From Mycobacterium sherrisii (lineage in GTDB: Bacteria; Actinomycetota; Actinomycetes; Mycobacteriales; Mycobacteriaceae), in NCBI RefSeq assembly GCF_002102355.1, contig NZ_LQPT01000023.1, positions 1-64,000 of the forward strand: 64,000 nucleotides of DNA, in the 5' to 3' direction. Under the pieces are notes generated by a model, which made no database searches, was not told where the DNA came from, and worked only from the letters and a program-made list of their open reading frames with translations. Position numbers and translations under genes: made by a program. Numbering within the stretch: position 1 is the stretch's first letter; each line of letters opens with the position of its first letter. Below, in pieces: positions 25,997 through 34,508 of the stretch.

Positions 25997-26962
25997 CTAT
26001 TTGCCGGGACGCAGTACGGGTGTCACCAATTCGCCTGTGCTCAGGTAATTCTCGAGGTTGCGGATGGTCAGCAGCGCCATCGCCCGGCGGGTGCGGGCCG
26101 TCGCGCTGCCGATGTGCGGGAACAGCACGACATTGTCCAACTCGAACAGCGCCTCCGGCACCCGAGGTTCATCGGCGAACACGTCCAGTCCGGCCCCGCC
26201 CAGGCCGCCGCCGGCAACCAGCTCGACCAGTGCGTCCTGATCCACCACGCTGCCGCGCGCGATGTTGATCAGATAACCCTCGGGGCCCAATGCCTCCAGT
26301 ACCCGACGATCGACCAGATGGCGAGTCGCGGCATCACCCGAGGTGGCAACCACCAGCACGTCGACCGACTCGGCCAACTCGAGCGGTGACGGGGCGTAAC
26401 GATAGGGCACGCCGTCCTTCGGGTGCCGGTTGTGATAGGCGACGGCGCAGTCGAATCCGAGCAACCGAGTTGCGATCGCCGAACCGATCCGGCCCAGTCC
26501 GAGGATGCCGACCTGAAGGCCACTGACATCTCTGGCATACCCGAATGGCCCCTCGCGCGCCCAGCGGCCCGCGCGCACGTAGCGATCGGCGGCCCCGAAA
26601 CGGCGCAACGTCATCAGGATCAGCCCCAGCGCGGTGTCGGCGACGGTGTCCGACAACACATCCGGAGTGTTGCTCACGCCGATACCCCGGTGCCGCGCGG
26701 CCTGCAGATCGATCGAATCCACGCCGGCCCCGTTGTTGACAATGGCCCGCAGATTCGGCAGCGCGGCCATCGTGTGGGCGTCGACACCGCCCAGGCCCGA
26801 GGTCACCACCACGCGAAATCGTGCGCCGTGCTCGGCGAGAAACCGCGCCCGTTCCGGACCCGCAGGGAGCGAGTCGATTTCGTAGCGCGCCGACAGTTCT
26901 CGCTCCAGGGTGGGTTCGAAGATGCCGATCCGCAACACGTCGTCTGCCTTCTTGACCGTCAT
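25997..26962 (-). CDS. D-isomer-specific 2-hydroxyacid dehydrogenase
   Basis: The gene encodes 321 residues from ATG 26962. The NAD-binding motif GLGRIG is at 155-160. The catalytic residues are Arg236 (NIARGS), Glu265 (ADEPRVPE) and His283 (FPHIGSAT), all present. It reduces a 2-oxo acid such as glyoxylate, hydroxypyruvate or pyruvate, and the exact substrate is unknown. The gene lies between the ssu-type operon and a lipoprotein hydrolase, on the opposite strand. GATAAT stands six bases upstream of the ATG, so it may be leaderless. Confidence 0.9.
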   Translation of the reverse strand: MTVKKADDVLRIGIFEPTLERELSARYEIDSLPAGPERARFLAEHGARFRVVVTSGLGGVDAHTMAALPNLRAIVNNGAGVDSIDLQAARHRGIGVSNTPDVLSDTVADTALGLILMTLRRFGAADRYVRAGRWAREGPFGYARDVSGLQVGILGLGRIGSAIATRLLGFDCAVAYHNRHPKDGVPYRYAPSPLELAESVDVLVVATSGDAATRHLVDRRVLEALGPEGYLINIARGSVVDQDALVELVAGGGLGGAGLDVFADEPRVPEALFELDNVVLFPHIGSATARTRRAMALLTIRNLENYLSTGELVTPVLRPGK

Positions 26963-27081
26963 CCGTGCATTATCTCCCGCCGTCGCCGGCCCGCGGAAAA
27001 CGTGCGCTCGGCGGCGACTCGCCGTCGTCGCAATAGCGTCCCTATGCCGCCACAGACGCCGGCTGCCCGCACAATAGCGCG

Positions 27082-28014
27082 ATGCGGCCAGTGTGGGAGC
27101 TTTGGAAGACCGGCATGTATGTCGTGCTGCTGGCGGTGCTGGTGGGCTGCTCCGCGGCATACCAGCGCGGCGGATCGGCCTCCGGTGGTGGTGACTTCGC
27201 CGGCCCGATCGAGATCGGCAACGGACGCCACCTCTACCTCGAATGCCACGGGCGAGGTTCGCCGACAGTCATTTTGGACTCGGGTTATCACAATTCGTCG
27301 GATCCCTGGGGCCAGTCCGACGCCGCCGCGCCGGCGGTTGGGCCGGCCGTGCTGCCGGCGCTGGCCGACAAGCATCGCGTCTGCGCCTACGACCGGCCCG
27401 GCACGCTGCGCTACCCCGACCCGAGCATCACCGACCGCAGTTCCCCGGTCCCGATGCCACGTACCGCACACGACGTGGTCGAAGACCTGCATGCGTTGCT
27501 GACCGCGGCCCATATCCCCGGGCCGTATGTCCTGGCCGGGCATTCGTTGGGCGGGCTGTTCGTCCGGCTCTACGCGCAGACCTACCCCGAGCAGGTGAGA
27601 GGTGTGGTGTTCGTGGACGCCTTCGGCGCCGAGATACCCGGGCTGCTGGGATCGGCCTGGCCGGTCTACCGCCAGCAGTTGGATGAACCGTTGCCGCAGT
27701 TCGCAACTGCGCCCACGTTCGAAGTGATCGACATCGACAAGAGCGTCGCGCAGGTTGCCGCGGCACCGCCGTTCCCGCCCGTCCCGACCGTGGTGTTGAC
27801 CCGGACTGAGCCGTTCGCGGTTCCCGGCACCGTCTCGGCCGAACAGAGCGCGCAATTGGAAGACGCGTGGCGGGGCGGCACGTCGGCGCTGATCGGACTG
27901 CGACCGCAGACACCGCATTTGATCGCGACGGGCAGCGACCACTTCATCCAAATTCACCAGCCCGACCTGGTCGTCGCCGGGGTGCGTCTGGTGATGCAGC
28001 GTGCTGCGCCCTGA
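27082..28014 (+). CDS. alpha/beta hydrolase lipoprotein
   Basis: The gene encodes 310 residues with a hydrophobic N-terminus and the lipobox LVGC (Cys23). The nucleophile elbow GHSLGG lies near 154-159. A C-terminal GSDHFIQIHQPDLV supplies the likely histidine. It is an exported, lipid-anchored hydrolase, probably an esterase or lipase of the cell envelope. It stands as a single gene converging on the Eis-like gene. The substrate is not predictable. Confidence 0.85.
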   Translation: MRPVWELWKTGMYVVLLAVLVGCSAAYQRGGSASGGGDFAGPIEIGNGRHLYLECHGRGSPTVILDSGYHNSSDPWGQSDAAAPAVGPAVLPALADKHRVCAYDRPGTLRYPDPSITDRSSPVPMPRTAHDVVEDLHALLTAAHIPGPYVLAGHSLGGLFVRLYAQTYPEQVRGVVFVDAFGAEIPGLLGSAWPVYRQQLDEPLPQFATAPTFEVIDIDKSVAQVAAAPPFPPVPTVVLTRTEPFAVPGTVSAEQSAQLEDAWRGGTSALIGLRPQTPHLIATGSDHFIQIHQPDLVVAGVRLVMQRAAP

Positions 28015-28035
28015 GGCATCCGAGCAAGATCGAGT

Positions 28036-29253
28036 TCAGAAGAACGTCCCGGCGTGGGGGGCGCCGGGCACCGCGAACAGTCGATCGGCTACGGCCAACG
28101 CGTGCTCGTCGTCGGCCCGCGCCAGCCCGGCCAAGGCGAGACTGCGCCAGGTCGCGCCGCCGAGCAGCACGGCGCCCAGGCCCTCGATGCCGACGCGTAC
28201 ATCGGCCCGCCGGGCGGTCGGCTCGGCACCCTCGCCGCTGATCGCGAAGGCCGCCGAATTCCGGGGCAGCAACGGATCGTTGACGGCAATCGTGACGGTC
28301 CCGTCTCCGGCGTAGGTGCGTGCCGCCAGTGCCCGCTCGGCGTCGACGATACGCAGCCACGTTTCGTCAAGCATCGCGGTTACCGCGACCGCGCGGCGAT
28401 CGACCAGCAACGAAGGCAGCGGATCGTCGACTGGCAGCATCCAAAACTTGACCCGATCAATGAGATCCAGCCCGAGCAGGAAGCGCAGCAGACCGAGATA
28501 CGCGTCGGCGGTGGGGGCGAAGAAGTCCTCGACGACGATGGTGCGCTGGTCGCTGACGAACCATCTCTCGGTGTCGACCGGGCGGTAACGGACGAATCCC
28601 GACTCGGCGCCGGGGGCGCCGTGCACCGCGACGTACCAAGCGCCCGAGGATGATTCGGTGCGCAGCCGAACCCCCTCCCACCAGGCGGCGGGGCGGGCGA
28701 TGGTGCCCGGCCGCGACGGACGATGCGTGTCGTAGATGCGCGGCAGGTGGTCCCAGGCTTGGGCACCCGACAACAACCGGACCGGACCGCCGGAACCGAC
28801 ACCGGGGCGAAAAACCGCCCGCGCCGTCTGAATCTCAACGCTTTGCGCCGAACTGGCCACGCCGTAGCCGTATCGCTCGTAGATCGTGGCCTCCGACGCC
28901 CGCAACGAGGCCACCACCTCACCGCGTGCCGCGATGTCGTGAAGCTGATGGCGAATCAGGCCGGTGGCGATGCCTCTGCGGGTGAACATCGGCAGCACCC
29001 CGATGTGGGTCACGGCGGCGTGCTCCACCACGGCGCCGCCGGGCAGGGTCATCGTGCTCGTCACGGCGTCGGCGGTGCCGGCCAGTTGTCCGTCGACGAA
29101 TGCGCCGATGGTCCGGCCCGGGTCCAGCAGCTTGGTGATCTGGCCGGGCGGCAGATCAGAGATGGGCGGGAAGCCCACCATCGCCGCGCGAAACACGTTG
29201 GCTGCGGCCACCAGGTCTGCTTCGCTGTCGAGAACGCGGATCTCGATCGTCAT
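28036..29253 (-). CDS. Eis-like GNAT N-acetyltransferase
   Basis: The gene encodes 405 residues. The layout matches the Eis family: an N-terminal GNAT domain with the acetyl-CoA loop LPMFTRRGIATGLI near 88-101, a second degenerate GNAT part, and a C-terminal sterol-carrier-like region ending in Phe. In Eis the free C-terminus takes part in catalysis, and the F-F end here keeps that feature. M. tuberculosis Eis acetylates aminoglycosides and protein lysines at multiple sites. This protein is clearly diverged from it, so it is a paralogue of unknown substrate. Confidence 0.85.
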   Translation of the reverse strand: MTIEIRVLDSEADLVAAANVFRAAMVGFPPISDLPPGQITKLLDPGRTIGAFVDGQLAGTADAVTSTMTLPGGAVVEHAAVTHIGVLPMFTRRGIATGLIRHQLHDIAARGEVVASLRASEATIYERYGYGVASSAQSVEIQTARAVFRPGVGSGGPVRLLSGAQAWDHLPRIYDTHRPSRPGTIARPAAWWEGVRLRTESSSGAWYVAVHGAPGAESGFVRYRPVDTERWFVSDQRTIVVEDFFAPTADAYLGLLRFLLGLDLIDRVKFWMLPVDDPLPSLLVDRRAVAVTAMLDETWLRIVDAERALAARTYAGDGTVTIAVNDPLLPRNSAAFAISGEGAEPTARRADVRVGIEGLGAVLLGGATWRSLALAGLARADDEHALAVADRLFAVPGAPHAGTFF

Positions 29254-29329
29254 TGGGCAATCATGTCGCGCGGGTTACGGCGGGCAAAGATCTCCCCGCA
29301 AGCCGCCGCGGACCGGCCGCGGAGCCAAT

Positions 29330-29358
29330 TTGTTCTCCGCCCGTCCGACCCCTAGCTT
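29330..29358 (+). promoter_or_regulatory. promoter of the SsuD-like gene
   Basis: TTGTTC (29330-29335) and TAGCTT (29353-29358) are separated by 17 bases. The ATG follows eight bases after the -10 box, so the transcript is short-leadered or leaderless. Confidence 0.5.
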
Positions 29359-29366
29359 GGCGATTG

Positions 29367-30470
29367 ATGGCTCCGAAATTTTTCTGGTTTCTGCCGACCA
29401 CCGGCGACAGCCGTTCGATCGTCGGCGGGTCGCATGCTTCGTCGAACCGCGATCTCCCCACCGGGTATCGCGCACCGAGCCGGCGTTACCTGGCCGAGGT
29501 CGCTCGCGCGGCCGACCGGCTCGGGTACGAGGGCGTGTTGACGCCGACGGGAACCTGGTGCGAGGACGCGTGGCTGACCTCGGCCGCGTTGCTGGCCGAG
29601 ACCGAGAAGCTGAAGTTTCTGGTTGCGTTTCGACCCGGGTTGGTGCCGCCGACCCTGGCCGCGCAGCAGACCGCGACGCTGCAACGGTTTTCCGGGGGCA
29701 GGGTGTTGCTCAACGTCGTCAGCGGTAGCGACGATGCCGAGCAACGCCGCTTCGGCGACTACCTCGGTCACGACGAGCGCTATGCCCGCACCGCCGAGTT
29801 CCTCGAAATCGTCACCTCGGTGTGGACGCAAGAATCGGTCGACTTCACCGGCAAGTACTACACCGTCGAGGATGCGCGGGTGTCGGCCCCGCCGGATCCC
29901 CTGCCCGGGATCTACTTTGGCGGCTCGTCGCCCGCCGCCCTGCCGATCGCGGGCCAATTCGCGGATGTCTATCTGACCTGGGGTGAGCCGCCGCAGGCCG
30001 CCGCGGCCAAGATCGACAAGGTCAGGGCGGAGGCCGCCGCGCGGGGCCGCAAGATCCGGTTCGGGATTCGACTGCACACCATCAGCCGCGACACCTCCGC
30101 GGCGGCCTGGGCCGTCGCCGACCAGTTGCTCGCCGACCTGACCGCGGAGCAAATTCGCAAAGCCACGGCGCTGCACGCCAAATCCGAATCCGAGGGCCAG
30201 CGGCGAATGACGGCACTGCACGGCGGGCGCCTCGACAAGCTGGAGATCTATCCGAATCTGTGGGCCGGAGTCGGCCTGGTCCGTGGCGGTGCCGGGACCG
30301 CGCTGGTGGGTAGCCATCAAGAAGTCGCCAACCTGATCCGCGAATACCACTCGCTGGGTTTCGACGAATTCATCCTCTCCGGCTACCCGCATTTGGAGGA
30401 GGCGTACTGGTTCGCCGAGGGTGTCCGCCCGCTGCTGGCCGAAGAGGATCGCCGGCGCGCCTCGGCGTAG
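29367..30470 (+). CDS. alkanesulfonate monooxygenase-like LLM flavoprotein (SsuD type)
   Basis: The gene encodes 367 residues from ATG 29367. The SsuD-like features are FFWFLPTTGDSR at the N-terminus, LNVVSGSDDAEQRRFGDYL and GQFADVYLTWGEPP. These proteins use FMNH2 and oxygen to release sulfite from alkanesulfonates. The SsuABC-type importer genes 6 kb upstream and three more LLM genes downstream fit sulfur scavenging. No ssuE-type flavin reductase is seen nearby. Confidence 0.87.
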   Translation: MAPKFFWFLPTTGDSRSIVGGSHASSNRDLPTGYRAPSRRYLAEVARAADRLGYEGVLTPTGTWCEDAWLTSAALLAETEKLKFLVAFRPGLVPPTLAAQQTATLQRFSGGRVLLNVVSGSDDAEQRRFGDYLGHDERYARTAEFLEIVTSVWTQESVDFTGKYYTVEDARVSAPPDPLPGIYFGGSSPAALPIAGQFADVYLTWGEPPQAAAAKIDKVRAEAAARGRKIRFGIRLHTISRDTSAAAWAVADQLLADLTAEQIRKATALHAKSESEGQRRMTALHGGRLDKLEIYPNLWAGVGLVRGGAGTALVGSHQEVANLIREYHSLGFDEFILSGYPHLEEAYWFAEGVRPLLAEEDRRRASA

Positions 30471-30589
30471 CGGGAACACGCCCGGGGGCCCGCCGGGCAC
30501 CAGTTGCGATCCGCATGATTTCAACGCCGCCGCTGCGTAGCGGGCGGGTGCGGCGCTCGCGGCCCCCGGCGCGATCCCGTCGTCCTGAC

Positions 30590-30595
30590 TACAGT
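30590..30595 (+). promoter_or_regulatory. -10 box TACAGT before the Cys leader ORF
   Basis: TACAGT fits the mycobacterial TANNNT pattern and would start a transcript near 30602, about 37 bases before the leader ORF. The remaining intergenic stretch 30471-30589 shows nothing recognisable. Confidence 0.4.
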
Positions 30596-30638
30596 TGGGC
30601 GCAGCGGCAGCGACAAGCCGAAACGGCGGGAGGCACCG

Positions 30639-30698
30639 ATGCGGATTGCGCAGTGTTGTCGGCCGCCGGCACGCCCCGCGTGCGCGGCGGCTAGCTAG
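30639..30698 (+). CDS. 19-codon cysteine-containing leader ORF
   Basis: ATG 30639 reads MRIAQCCRPPARPACAAAS and stops at TAG. GGGAGG lies about 6 bases upstream, a better ribosome site than that of the following LLM gene. Two adjacent TGT codons (rarer than TGC in such GC-rich genomes) are followed by a third Cys codon. Mycobacteria are known to use polycysteine leader ORFs as cysteine-responsive attenuators of sulfur genes. Position before organosulfur-type monooxygenase genes fits that model. Confidence 0.6.
   Translation: MRIAQCCRPPARPACAAAS
30663..30690 (+). promoter_or_regulatory. strong hairpin inside the leader ORF
   Basis: CCGCCGGCACGC (30663-30674) pairs with GCGTGC and CGGCGG (30678-30690) across a CCC loop, giving 12 base pairs with one bulged G at 30684. 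It starts just after the tandem cysteine codons, where a ribosome stalled for lack of Cys-tRNA would alter folding. No T-tract follows. Confidence 0.5.
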
Positions 30699-30758
30699 CA
30701 CCAACGGACGACCCCGCCGGGGGATCCGGTCGCATCGATCACGAAAGCGGTTCCGCCG

Positions 30759-31958
30759 ATGCCCGATTCGTCGAATTTCATCCACCTTGCCGTAGCGCTG
30801 AACGGTGCCGGCTGGCACCCGGCGGCGTGGCGAGAGGACGACGCCCGTCCCCAGGACCTGTTCAGCGCGGGCTACTGGGCGGACCTGATCACGACGGCCG
30901 AACGCGCGACCCTGGACTTCGTGACGATCGAGGATGCACTGGCACTGCAGTCCGACGACCCCTCGGAGCCCGACAACCGCACCGACCGGGTCCGCGGCCT
31001 CCTCGACGCGGTACTCATCGCCTCCCGAATCGCGCCGCACACCAAGGGAATCGGGCTCATACCGACGGCCATCGTGACCCACACCGAGCCGTTCCACCTG
31101 TCGAAGTCGATCGCGACCCTGGACTATGTCAGCACCGGACGGGCCGGGGTCAGTATCGCGGTGTCCGGCCGCCAGGACGTGGCCGCGCATTTCGGGCGCC
31201 GCACGCTGCGTCACGTGTCCGCCGGTGCCGTCGACGATCCCGCGGCAGCCCGGCAAATCAACGAATTGTTGGCCGAGGCCGCCGATTACGTCGAAGTGCT
31301 GCGCCGGCTGTGGGACAGCTGGGAGGACGACGCCGAAATCCGCGACGTCGCCACCGGACGGTTCATCGACCGGAACAAGTTGCACTACATCGACTTTGCG
31401 GGGCGATGGTTCTCGGTCAAGGGCCCCTCGATCACGCCGCGCCCACCCCAGGGCCAGCCGATCGTCGCCGCGCTGGGACACGGCACCGCGTCCTATCAAC
31501 TGATCGCCGAGGGCGCCGACGTCGGCTTCGTCACCCCGCGCACCGCGACGCAGGCGGCCGACATCACCGGCGAGATCGGTGCGCTCGGCCGCGGCTCCCG
31601 GACGGACCCCGTACATGTCTTCGCGGATCTGCTGGTATTCCTCGACGACTCTGCCGCAACGGCGCAGGCCCGGCGCGGCCGACTCGACGCCCGCGCCGGC
31701 AGCGAATACCACAGCGACGCCGAAACTTTCGTCGGGACGCCGGAGCAACTGGCGGACCTGCTGACCGACTGGCACGCGGCCGGACTCTCGGGGTTCCGGC
31801 TACGGCCCGCCGCACTGCCCCATGACCTTATCCAGATTACCGAAGCGTTGGTACCGCACTTGCGCCGGCGGCGGCGGTTCCGGGACAGCTACGGCGCGAG
31901 CACACTTCGCGGGCTGCTCGGATTGCCCCGGCCCGATAACCGGTACGCGACCGCCTGA
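30759..31958 (+). CDS. LLM flavin-dependent monooxygenase, NtaA/DmoA-like
   Basis: The gene encodes 399 residues. It starts MPDSSNFIHLAVALNGAGWHP, has FVTIEDALALQ and YVSTGRAGVSIAVSG in the barrel, and GTPEQLADLLTDWHAAGLSG near the C-terminus. It resembles the nitrilotriacetate/dimethyl-sulfide/dibenzothiophene monooxygenase branch, which needs a separate flavin reductase. It is the first full gene after the cysteine leader ORF, and a second LLM gene follows 20 bases later. The substrate is inferred only from context. Confidence 0.85.
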   Translation: MPDSSNFIHLAVALNGAGWHPAAWREDDARPQDLFSAGYWADLITTAERATLDFVTIEDALALQSDDPSEPDNRTDRVRGLLDAVLIASRIAPHTKGIGLIPTAIVTHTEPFHLSKSIATLDYVSTGRAGVSIAVSGRQDVAAHFGRRTLRHVSAGAVDDPAAARQINELLAEAADYVEVLRRLWDSWEDDAEIRDVATGRFIDRNKLHYIDFAGRWFSVKGPSITPRPPQGQPIVAALGHGTASYQLIAEGADVGFVTPRTATQAADITGEIGALGRGSRTDPVHVFADLLVFLDDSAATAQARRGRLDARAGSEYHSDAETFVGTPEQLADLLTDWHAAGLSGFRLRPAALPHDLIQITEALVPHLRRRRRFRDSYGASTLRGLLGLPRPDNRYATA

Positions 31959-31978
31959 GATAGCCGAAGGACCTTCGA

Positions 31979-33373
31979 ATGCCCAAGCCCATCAAGCAAA
32001 TTCACCTCGCCGCGCATTTCCCCGGCGTCAACAACACGACGGTGTGGAGCGACCCGGCGGCCGGAAGTCACATCGAGTTCAGTTCGTTCGCGCAGTTCGC
32101 CCGAACCGCGGAGCGCGGCAAGTTCGATTTCCTGTTCCTCGCCGAGGGGCTGCGACTGCGTGAGCAGAACGGCCAGATCTACGACCTCGATGTGGTGGGC
32201 CGTCCCGACACGTTCACCATCCTTGCCGCGCTCGCCGCGGTGACCGACCGGCTCGGGCTGACCGGCACCATCAACTCGACCTTCAACGAGCCCTACGAGG
32301 TGGCTCGGCAATTCGCCTCCCTGGACCATCTGTCCAACGGCCGGGCCGCCTGGAACGTCGTCACCTCGTGGGATGCCTTCACCGGGGAGAACTTTCGGCG
32401 CGGCGGCTTCCTGGCCGAAGACCAACGATACGAGCGGGCCAAGACGTTCTTGCAGACCGCCCACGAACTGTTCGACTCCTGGCGCGGCGACGAGATCGAC
32501 GCGAACAAACAGACCGGGGTGTTCCTATCCGACCCGCAGGCCGGCGCGTTCGACCACCGCGACGCGCACTTCGACATCCGGGGCCGGTTCAACGTTCCGC
32601 GCAGTCCCCAGGGCCGGCCGGTGATCTTCCAAGCCGGCGACTCCGAGCAGGGCCGCGAATTCGCCGCGGCCGCCGCGGATGCAATCTTTTCCAGGCACAG
32701 CACTCTCGGTGCCGGACAGGCGTTTTACGAAGACGTCAAGGACCGTCTCGCCCGGTACGGTCGCCGACGCGACGACCTCCTGATCCTGCCCGCCGCGACC
32801 TTCGTGATCGGCGACACCGATGCCGAAGCCGCCGACATCGCCTACGAGGTCCGGCTTGCCCAGGTGTCGCCCCAAACGGCGATCAAGTTCCTCGAGCAAC
32901 TTTGGAACCGGGACCTGTCCGACCATGACCCGGACGGGCCGTTGCCCACCGTCGATCCGGTGGTCGGCGAGCACGCCATCTCACGCGGCCGGGCCAGCGT
33001 CCGCATGTTCCGCGATCCGATCGCCATCGCCAACGAGTGGCGGGCCAAGGCCGAGGCGGAGAACCTGACCACACGCGACCTCATCGTGGAGGTGACGGGG
33101 CGCCAGTCGTTTATCGGCTCACCCCAGACCGTCGCCGCGACGATCAACGATTTCGTGCAGGCCGATGCCAGCGACGGATTCATCCTCGTCCCGCACATCA
33201 CGCCGGGCGGACTCGATCCATTCGTCGACCGGGTGGTGCCGCTGCTTCAGGAGCGGGGAGTGTTTCGCGCCGACTACACCGGCGCCACGCTGCGCGAGCA
33301 CCTGGGCCTGGCCCCGCTGCCGGCCCCGCGGCGGTCTGGGAGTTCGAATGCCTCGACCGGGGTGGCCTCATGA
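31979..33373 (+). CDS. LLM flavin-dependent monooxygenase, NtaA/SnaA/DszA type
   Basis: The gene encodes 464 residues, the length typical of the NtaA/SnaA/DszA family. Conserved stretches are NTTVWSDPAAGSHIEFSSF, HLSNGRAAWNVVTSWD and RPVIFQAGDSEQGREFAA. DszA acts on dibenzothiophene sulfone, SnaA on pristinamycin precursors and NtaA on nitrilotriacetate. It is co-directional with the genes before and after, with GAAGGACC as a ribosome site. It is likely part of a sulfur-related operon, though amine substrates remain possible. Confidence 0.87.
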   Translation: MPKPIKQIHLAAHFPGVNNTTVWSDPAAGSHIEFSSFAQFARTAERGKFDFLFLAEGLRLREQNGQIYDLDVVGRPDTFTILAALAAVTDRLGLTGTINSTFNEPYEVARQFASLDHLSNGRAAWNVVTSWDAFTGENFRRGGFLAEDQRYERAKTFLQTAHELFDSWRGDEIDANKQTGVFLSDPQAGAFDHRDAHFDIRGRFNVPRSPQGRPVIFQAGDSEQGREFAAAAADAIFSRHSTLGAGQAFYEDVKDRLARYGRRRDDLLILPAATFVIGDTDAEAADIAYEVRLAQVSPQTAIKFLEQLWNRDLSDHDPDGPLPTVDPVVGEHAISRGRASVRMFRDPIAIANEWRAKAEAENLTTRDLIVEVTGRQSFIGSPQTVAATINDFVQADASDGFILVPHITPGGLDPFVDRVVPLLQERGVFRADYTGATLREHLGLAPLPAPRRSGSSNASTGVAS

Positions 33374-33386
33374 CGGGCCGCGCGCG

Positions 33387-34508
33387 GTGACCACGCAACT
33401 GGGGGTTCTCGACCTGGTGCCTATCTCGTCGGGATCGACCGCGGCTCAGGCACTGCGCAACAGCATCGACCTGGCTCAGCACGCCGAAAGCCTTGGCTAC
33501 GTTCGGTATTGGTTCGCCGAACACCATCTCAATCCCGGTGTCGCCGGTACCTCCCCCGCCGTGCTGCTGGCGCTGACCGCGGCCGAAACCACGTCGATCC
33601 GGCTCGGTTCGGGCGCGGTGCAGATGGGACATCGCACCGCGCTGGCCACGGTGGAGGAATTCGGACTGCTCGACGCGTTGTACCCCGGGCGGTTCGACCT
33701 CGGCCTCGGGCGCTCCAACGGTAAGCCGCGCGAGCCGAGATCCGCCGGGCCGATCGCACCGCGACCGGCGAGCAACCGACGCACCTCCACCGGATTGCAG
33801 ATACCCGCGCCGTTCGACCCGGGGCCGCTGCTGGCCTCACCGCGCTTCGCACTGCAGCAAGCTTTGCTGCAACTGCCCGGCGCACAGTCGCAGGGCTACG
33901 CCGAGCAGGTCGACGACATTTTGGCGCTGATCGCGGACACCTACTCCGCCGATGGTGAGGAGGCGCATGTGGTGCCCGGCGGCGGTGCCGACCTGCAGGT
34001 GTGGGTTCTGGGCAGCAGCGGCGGCGAGAGCGCCGCCGTCGCCGGCCGCCGCGGGCTGCGGTTCGCCGCGAACTACCACGTCGCCCCCTCGTCGATCCTG
34101 GACGCGGTCGACGCCTACCGGGCCGCGTTCCGGCCCTCCGCCGAGCTCGGCCGGCCCTACGTCGCGGTGTCGGCCGATGTCGTCGTCGCCGACGACGACG
34201 CCGCCGCTCGCGAGCTGGCCGCCGGGTACGGGCTGTGGGTGCATAGCATCCGCACCGGCGCGGGGGCGATCCCGTTCCCGACGCCACGCGCGGCGCGGGC
34301 ACACCGCTGGACCGACGCCGAGCGCGCGCTGGTCGCGGATCGGGTCGAGACCCAATTCGTCGGATCCCCGGCGCACGTGGCCGACCAGCTGGAGCGGCTG
34401 CGCGACGCGACCGAGGCCGACGAACTGATCGTGACCACGATTACCCACGACCACCGGGACAGGGTGCGGTCCTACCGGCTGCTGGCCGAGGAGTGGGCCC
34501 GCCGGTAG
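33387..34508 (+). CDS. LLM class flavin-dependent oxidoreductase, MsnO8-like
   Basis: The gene encodes 373 residues from GTG 33387, 13 bases after the previous stop. The start TTQLGVLDLVPISSGSTAAQ and the motifs YWFAEHHLNPGVAGTSPAVL and LGSGAVQMGHRTALATVEEF are typical of the bacterial-luciferase-like MsnO8 group. It is the third LLM gene of the run. Its last 68 bases overlap the 3' end of the convergent MFS gene. The substrate is unknown. Confidence 0.83.
   Translation: MTTQLGVLDLVPISSGSTAAQALRNSIDLAQHAESLGYVRYWFAEHHLNPGVAGTSPAVLLALTAAETTSIRLGSGAVQMGHRTALATVEEFGLLDALYPGRFDLGLGRSNGKPREPRSAGPIAPRPASNRRTSTGLQIPAPFDPGPLLASPRFALQQALLQLPGAQSQGYAEQVDDILALIADTYSADGEEAHVVPGGGADLQVWVLGSSGGESAAVAGRRGLRFAANYHVAPSSILDAVDAYRAAFRPSAELGRPYVAVSADVVVADDDAAARELAAGYGLWVHSIRTGAGAIPFPTPRAARAHRWTDAERALVADRVETQFVGSPAHVADQLERLRDATEADELIVTTITHDHRDRVRSYRLLAEEWARR

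Noticed and set aside
29352-31775. 807-codon open frame on the minus strand
   Set aside because: It lies opposite two well-supported LLM genes and crosses their intergenic region, and its composition is repetitive. It shows no family features.
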